DNA from: CBDUBH01 sp965365345
GTDB lineage: Bacteria > Bacteroidota > Ignavibacteria > Ignavibacteriales > SURF-24
Assembly (NCBI GenBank): GCA_965365345.1
Contig: CBDUBH010000029.1
Span: forward strand, 1-36,131
Reading direction: 5' to 3'
Length of the DNA: 36,131 bases
Below are positions 32,555 to 36,131 of the stretch, piece by piece; position 1 is the stretch's first letter, and each line of letters starts with the position of its first letter. The notes beneath the pieces were generated by a model. The model was not told the origin of the DNA and searched no databases. It worked only from the letters and a program-made list of their open reading frames with translations. The translations under genes were made by a program, and so were the position numbers.

Positions 32555-32743
32555 GACTTTGCCTCTTTTTAAAAACAACTTATTGAAACTTAAATCTTTA
32601 ATACATTTTTTATGCCGAAAGTGAGAAATTTCAAATTCGCTTAAAATTTAAACTAATTTTGATTTTGCTGAACTAAAAGATATACAATCATGAATATTTT
32701 TCGAAACAATTCTGAAATTATTATTTCACGTAGTGCTAAAAGT

Positions 32744-32774
32744 TTAAAAAAATTCCCGCACTAAGCGGGAATTT
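32744..32774 (-). terminator. rho-independent terminator of purA
   Basis: A perfect 10-bp stem (32750-32759 with 32765-32774) with a 5-nt loop is followed on the minus strand by a run of T. It lies about 50 bp after the purA stop codon. Confidence 0.9.
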
Positions 32775-32780
32775 CTGAAT

Positions 32781-32807
32781 CTAAATTCTAAGTTCTAAGT
32801 TCTAAAT
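32781..32807. repeat. tandem TTCTAAG/TTCTAAA units
   Basis: Three to four imperfect units of TTCTAAG between the purA stop and its terminator. Related TTAGAATTTAGAA strings occur at 12081-12119 and near 2505-2518. Confidence 0.5.
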
Positions 32808-32826
32808 TTCATACTTTCTCAAATTC

Positions 32827-34098
32827 TTATAAGACAATTGTTTCGCTGCGTTTCGGTCCGACTGAAACTATGCTCATTTTAAATCCGCATTCCGATGAAA
32901 TAAATTTCAAATAATCTTTTGTTTCCTGCGGAAGTTCATCCAAAGATTTTGCTTTGGAAATATCTTTTTTCCAGCCTGGCAAAGTTTCGTAAACGGGTTT
33001 TACTTTTTCCAAAGTTTTTGAATCAGTTGGGAATGATTTTAATAATTTTCCATCAACTTCGTAACCGGTACAAACTTTTATTTCGTCAAAATCGCTTAGC
33101 ACATCAAGTTTGGTAATTGCAACTGAATCAATTCCGTTAACCATACAGGAATATTTTACCAAAAACGCATCGAACCAGCCGCATCTGCGCGGTCTACCGG
33201 TGGTTGCGCCAAATTCAGCACCGATCTTTCTTAATTTTTCTCCGGTTTCATCTAAAAGTTCAGTAGGAAAAGGTCCGTTCCCTACACGAGTTGTATAAGC
33301 TTTAACGATCGCTATCACATCATCAATTTTGTTCGGCGGCAAACCGGTTCCCGTACAAGCTCCGCCGGAAGTAGGGTTTGATGAAGTTACAAAAGGATAT
33401 GTTCCGAAATCAACATCAAGCAAAGCACCTTGCGCGCCTTCAAGTAAAATTGATTTTCCTTCTTCAGCAGCATGATTTAAATACATCGGAACATCTTTTA
33501 CATATTGATCAATTTTATTATCAAATTCTGTGTATTCTTTAATTATCTGTTCAACATCAAGTTCTTCAACATTGTAAACTTTTGTAAGTAAATTATTTTT
33601 TTCGTTTAAATTTTCTCTTATCTTCTTTTCTAAAATTTCTCTGTCCAAAAGATCAACTATTCTAATTCCTTTACGCGCGTATTTATCAATATAACAAGGA
33701 CCAATTCCGCGTCCTGTTGTTCCGATTTTATTTACGCCGTTGCTTTCTTGAATTGAATCAAGAAGTTTGTGATACGGCATTATCAAATGAGCGTTATGAC
33801 TTATAAATAATCTTCCCGAAATTTTAATATCATTTTTTTCTAAAAGTTCAATTTCATCAAGCAAAGCTTTAGGATCAATTACAACTCCGTTTCCAATAAC
33901 GCAAATGCAATTTTCGCGTAAAATTCCGGATGGAATTAAATGTAAAATATATTGTTTATCGCCAATAATTACGGTGTGTCCGGCATTTGCTCCGCCCTGG
34001 TAACGTGCAACAATATCGTACCTTTCGCTTAAAATATCAACAATTTTTCCTTTACCTTCATCGCCCCACTGGCTGCCGACTAATATTGAAACGCTCAT
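32827..34098 (-). CDS. purA: adenylosuccinate synthetase
   Basis: The start is taken as the ATG at 34098, which has GAGG 8 nt upstream; an in-frame ATG at 34116 adds six residues not typical of the family. From this start the protein has 423 residues and its catalytic residues fall at Asp13 (GSQWGDEGKGK) and His41 (GGANAGHTV), the same numbers as in E. coli PurA. Other signatures are GTTGRGIGPCYIDK, LLEGAQGALLDVDFG, TSSNPTSGG and TTGRPRRCGWFD. It joins IMP and aspartate, using GTP, in the first committed step to AMP. It is a single-gene unit with its own terminator. Confidence 0.98.
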   Translation of the reverse strand: MSVSILVGSQWGDEGKGKIVDILSERYDIVARYQGGANAGHTVIIGDKQYILHLIPSGILRENCICVIGNGVVIDPKALLDEIELLEKNDIKISGRLFISHNAHLIMPYHKLLDSIQESNGVNKIGTTGRGIGPCYIDKYARKGIRIVDLLDREILEKKIRENLNEKNNLLTKVYNVEELDVEQIIKEYTEFDNKIDQYVKDVPMYLNHAAEEGKSILLEGAQGALLDVDFGTYPFVTSSNPTSGGACTGTGLPPNKIDDVIAIVKAYTTRVGNGPFPTELLDETGEKLRKIGAEFGATTGRPRRCGWFDAFLVKYSCMVNGIDSVAITKLDVLSDFDEIKVCTGYEVDGKLLKSFPTDSKTLEKVKPVYETLPGWKKDISKAKSLDELPQETKDYLKFISSECGFKMSIVSVGPKRSETIVL

Positions 34099-34288
34099 TT
34101 TAACCTCAAATTTCAAAAACTGAAATTGTAAAATAACAGAAAAACTTCTAAAATAAAAAGCAAATCGGTTTAAAAGAAAAAACTCCGAATCGAAATTATC
34201 CGGAGCAATTCTAAAAAAAATCTAAACAATGATCAGTAAAAAGAGCTTTAATTTAAAAGATCTTTATTATCAAATCATCTATAATTTA

Positions 34289-34630
34289 TTAATTTGAAAA
34301 AGCATTTACTGCTTCATCAACTGAATCGTAGTTTTCAAAGATTGTTATCAATTTTGTCATTACGAAAAGACTTTGAATTTTTTCGGTTGCGTTTGCAAGT
34401 TTAAATTCACCGCCGGCATTTTTGATTGAAGTATAACCGCTGATCAACATTCCCAAGCCTGAACTGTTCATAAATTTTACATCGCCCAAATCAATTACAA
34501 TATTCTTTTTACCTTCATTAACCAAATTTTTGATCATTTCCTGAAACTCCGCTGCTTCAGGACCGCCCATTACATTTCCTTTAATTTCAAGTACAACAGC
34601 GTTGTATTTTTCGTGAGTTTTAACTTTCAT
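34289..34630 (-). CDS. STAS-domain anti-sigma factor antagonist
   Basis: A 113-residue single STAS domain with the classic loop FMNSSGLGMLISG, placing the phosphorylatable Ser at residue 57. It resembles the STAS protein at 6305 in length and layout, but keeps Ser where that one has Thr. The ribosome site GGAG is 9 nt upstream of the ATG on the minus strand. In the family, dephosphorylated antagonist captures a serine-kinase anti-sigma factor. The nearest gene, divergent across 209 bp, is an ECF sigma factor, but ECF factors are not usually controlled by SpoIIAA-type partner switching, so a direct link is not assumed. The PP2C phosphatase at 6777 could act on this protein as well. Confidence 0.93.
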   Translation of the reverse strand: MKVKTHEKYNAVVLEIKGNVMGGPEAAEFQEMIKNLVNEGKKNIVIDLGDVKFMNSSGLGMLISGYTSIKNAGGEFKLANATEKIQSLFVMTKLITIFENYDSVDEAVNAFSN

Positions 34631-34839
34631 TGAAAATCTCCATATTATTTATCTGCTTAAATTTAATTAGATGGTGAGTTTAAAGCAAGCAAAATATCTT
34701 ATTTATTTAACAAATTATTGATAATTATATTATATTTTTTGTGTTTGGAAATATAAAAAAGTAATTTTCGGTAATAAAAGATATAATCGGTTAAATTTGT
34801 ATAAAATGGAACTCTTTATAATATAAAGCGTCTAAATTA

Positions 34840-35436
34840 ATGGAAAACGATCAAAACAAAAATTTAAAAGCGGAAAAAAAACCGCCCAGCATCAAAGATG
34901 ATGATTTTGATCTTATCAGAAGGTTCAATGAAGGCGAGCAAGTTTGTTTCAAATATCTGATGCTAAAACATAAAGAAAAAGTAAGAAATCTTGTTTATGT
35001 TACCGTAAATAATTTCGATCTTGTTGATGATATTTCTCAAGAAGTTTTTATAAATGTTTTTGATAAACTAAAAGAATTCAGATACGAATCGCAATTTACA
35101 ACTTGGCTTTACAGAATTACCGTTAACAAATGTCGTGATTATTTACGCAAAGTTAAAATAAGAAGCATTTTTGTTCCGATAAGCGATTACGAAGAAAGCC
35201 GCGGCGGACCGAAATATTCCTCTGAATATGTTGATACAAAAGAAATTTTGCAAAACGCAATTGCACGGCTTCCAGAAAAATTAAAAAAGCCGCTTGTAAT
35301 GCGCGAAATTGAAGAATTAAGTTATAAAGAAATTGCAGATATTTTAGGAAGTGAAGTCGGAACAATAAAATCAAGGATATTCAGAGCGCGCGAACTTCTG
35401 AAAATTTTACTTCAGCCGCTTGAAAAAGAACTTTGA
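34840..35436 (+). CDS. ECF-type RNA polymerase sigma factor
   Basis: The 198-residue protein has sigma region 2 at about 24-106 (DDISQEVFINVFDKL and FTTWLYRITVNKCRDYLR, the core-binding and -10 recognition parts) and region 4 at about 135-188 (LPEKLKKPLVMREIEELSYKEIADIL followed by GTIKSRIFRARELL, the helix-turn-helix for the -35 element). There is no region 3, so it is an ECF (group 4) factor. The N-terminal 20 residues are charged and extra. A membrane-anchored protein is encoded 166 bp downstream on the same strand, the usual place of a regulator or target, but that protein does not look like a standard zinc anti-sigma factor. No Shine-Dalgarno precedes the ATG. Confidence 0.94.
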   Translation: MENDQNKNLKAEKKPPSIKDDDFDLIRRFNEGEQVCFKYLMLKHKEKVRNLVYVTVNNFDLVDDISQEVFINVFDKLKEFRYESQFTTWLYRITVNKCRDYLRKVKIRSIFVPISDYEESRGGPKYSSEYVDTKEILQNAIARLPEKLKKPLVMREIEELSYKEIADILGSEVGTIKSRIFRARELLKILLQPLEKEL

Positions 35437-35566
35437 ATGAATGCAGAATTTTGGATGTAGAATTTTTGATTTTATGAAATTCAAAATTCATTTAAAGAAA
35501 AATTTTTTGATCAATTTTAATTGAAATAAATTCAATCCGGAAACTTTTATTTTAAAATAAATTTAA

Positions 35567-35598
35567 AGCTGAAAGCTGATAGCTGAATGCTGAAAGCT
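35567..35598. repeat. tandem AGCTGAAAGCTGATAGCTGA-type repeat
   Basis: Four imperfect AGCTGA(A/T) units. They end only 4 bp before the ATG of the last gene, so they occupy its ribosome-binding region. The same string type is at 16331-16355. Confidence 0.65.
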
Positions 35599-35602
35599 AA
35601 AA

Positions 35603-36131
35603 ATGAATTCATCATTAAAAAAATGGCTTTTGATTTTAGTCCCGATCTTTTTAACGGTTCTGCTTATTTTTATATTTAAAGAAAAAAGTTTGAGCAAAAT
35701 CGTTGAAGAACAAAAATTAAATCTCGCCGGATTTTACACAAAAAATCTTTATTCGCTTTTAGGGAAAGTCGGACTTACAAACGATGATATTTTCGATTTC
35801 GCTTTTAAAGGAAGACTTCCTTTAAATGATGAACGCGATAAATTCATTCAGCTTGATTTTAATGATGACAATTACAATAACCTTGAAATTGTTGATAACA
35901 AATTTGAAGATGATCATAAAGAACTCGGGCAATTTGTTACCGCGTTAAATCTAAGTAAAGATCAGCGTAAAAAAGTTGATTCAATTTTGTCTTCTTACCG
36001 CGATGAACTGGAAGAACAGATTTTGATAAGCAGCAACAACTCAATGGCTATAAATACAAATTTGTGGAATTTACACAAAGTAATTTTAGCCGATGTTGCA
36101 TCATTTGCTTCAGGAATTACACCACAGCCGC
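35603..36131 (+). CDS. membrane-anchored protein of unknown function (partial, cut by window end)
   Basis: The frame is open from ATG 35603 to the right edge, at least 176 codons; an in-frame stop at 35591 rules out an earlier start. Residues 2-26 (SLKKWLLILVPIFLTVLLIF) form one membrane helix with a short basic cytoplasmic end, and the rest is predicted outside the cytoplasm. The part near 115-140 reads LNLSKDQRKKVDSILSSYRDEL, similar in style to the LxLTxxQ helices of Spy/CpxP-like periplasmic proteins, though this is only resemblance. It follows an ECF sigma factor by 166 bp and may be part of its regulon or regulate it. The start lies in a tandem repeat, with no Shine-Dalgarno. It is not recognised as a known family. 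Confidence 0.7.
   Translation, partial: MNSSLKKWLLILVPIFLTVLLIFIFKEKSLSKIVEEQKLNLAGFYTKNLYSLLGKVGLTNDDIFDFAFKGRLPLNDERDKFIQLDFNDDNYNNLEIVDNKFEDDHKELGQFVTALNLSKDQRKKVDSILSSYRDELEEQILISSNNSMAINTNLWNLHKVILADVASFASGITPQP

Overview
The window is AT-rich DNA (by eye about one third G+C) that reads like a member of the Ignavibacteria / Bacteroidota-Chlorobi lineage. The reasons are the TonB-dependent receptor fragment at the left edge, a DUF3078 outer-membrane protein, a DUF4476 protein, many multi-PAS cytoplasmic histidine kinases, a receiver-plus-PEP-synthase-type ATP-binding protein, and frequent absence of a Shine-Dalgarno sequence. The taxonomic call is inference from protein types, not from a marker gene.

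Layout. 1-4.0 kb: end of a TonB receptor, a two-gene acyl-CoA carboxylase unit (carboxyltransferase plus biotin carrier) closed by a strong terminator, and a convergent citrate synthase. 4.0-10.3 kb: a signalling block with a PAS histidine kinase, a STAS anti-anti-sigma protein and a double-receiver PP2C/SpoIIE phosphatase in one direction, then a convergent hybrid histidine kinase. 10.5-16 kb: a small dimeric alpha/beta-barrel-like protein, an M24 aminopeptidase, a KefB/KefC-type cation/proton antiporter and NADP-type glutamate dehydrogenase. 16.4-18.4 kb: uvrB. 18.7-26.8 kb: two more PAS histidine kinases flanking a 997-residue protein that joins receiver domains to the nucleotide-binding domain of PEP synthase/pyruvate phosphate dikinase without the phospho-histidine or PEP domains. 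27-31.4 kb: a DUF3078 protein, then a cell-wall amidase overlapping a membrane histidine kinase by 4 bp. 32-36.1 kb: a DUF4476 protein, purA, a second STAS protein, a divergent ECF sigma factor and the start of a membrane-anchored protein cut by the window edge.

How it fits together. The core enzymes (citrate synthase, carboxylase, glutamate dehydrogenase, PurA, UvrB) are ordinary housekeeping. The unusual content is signalling: five histidine kinases but no DNA-binding response regulator. The visible receiver outputs are a PP2C phosphatase, which probably acts on STAS proteins in a partner-switching circuit, and an ATP-grasp phosphotransferase-like protein of unknown target. Several intergenic regions carry a dispersed hairpin family whose terminal stem bases co-vary between copies. 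No tRNA, rRNA, CRISPR array, transposase or phage gene was seen.
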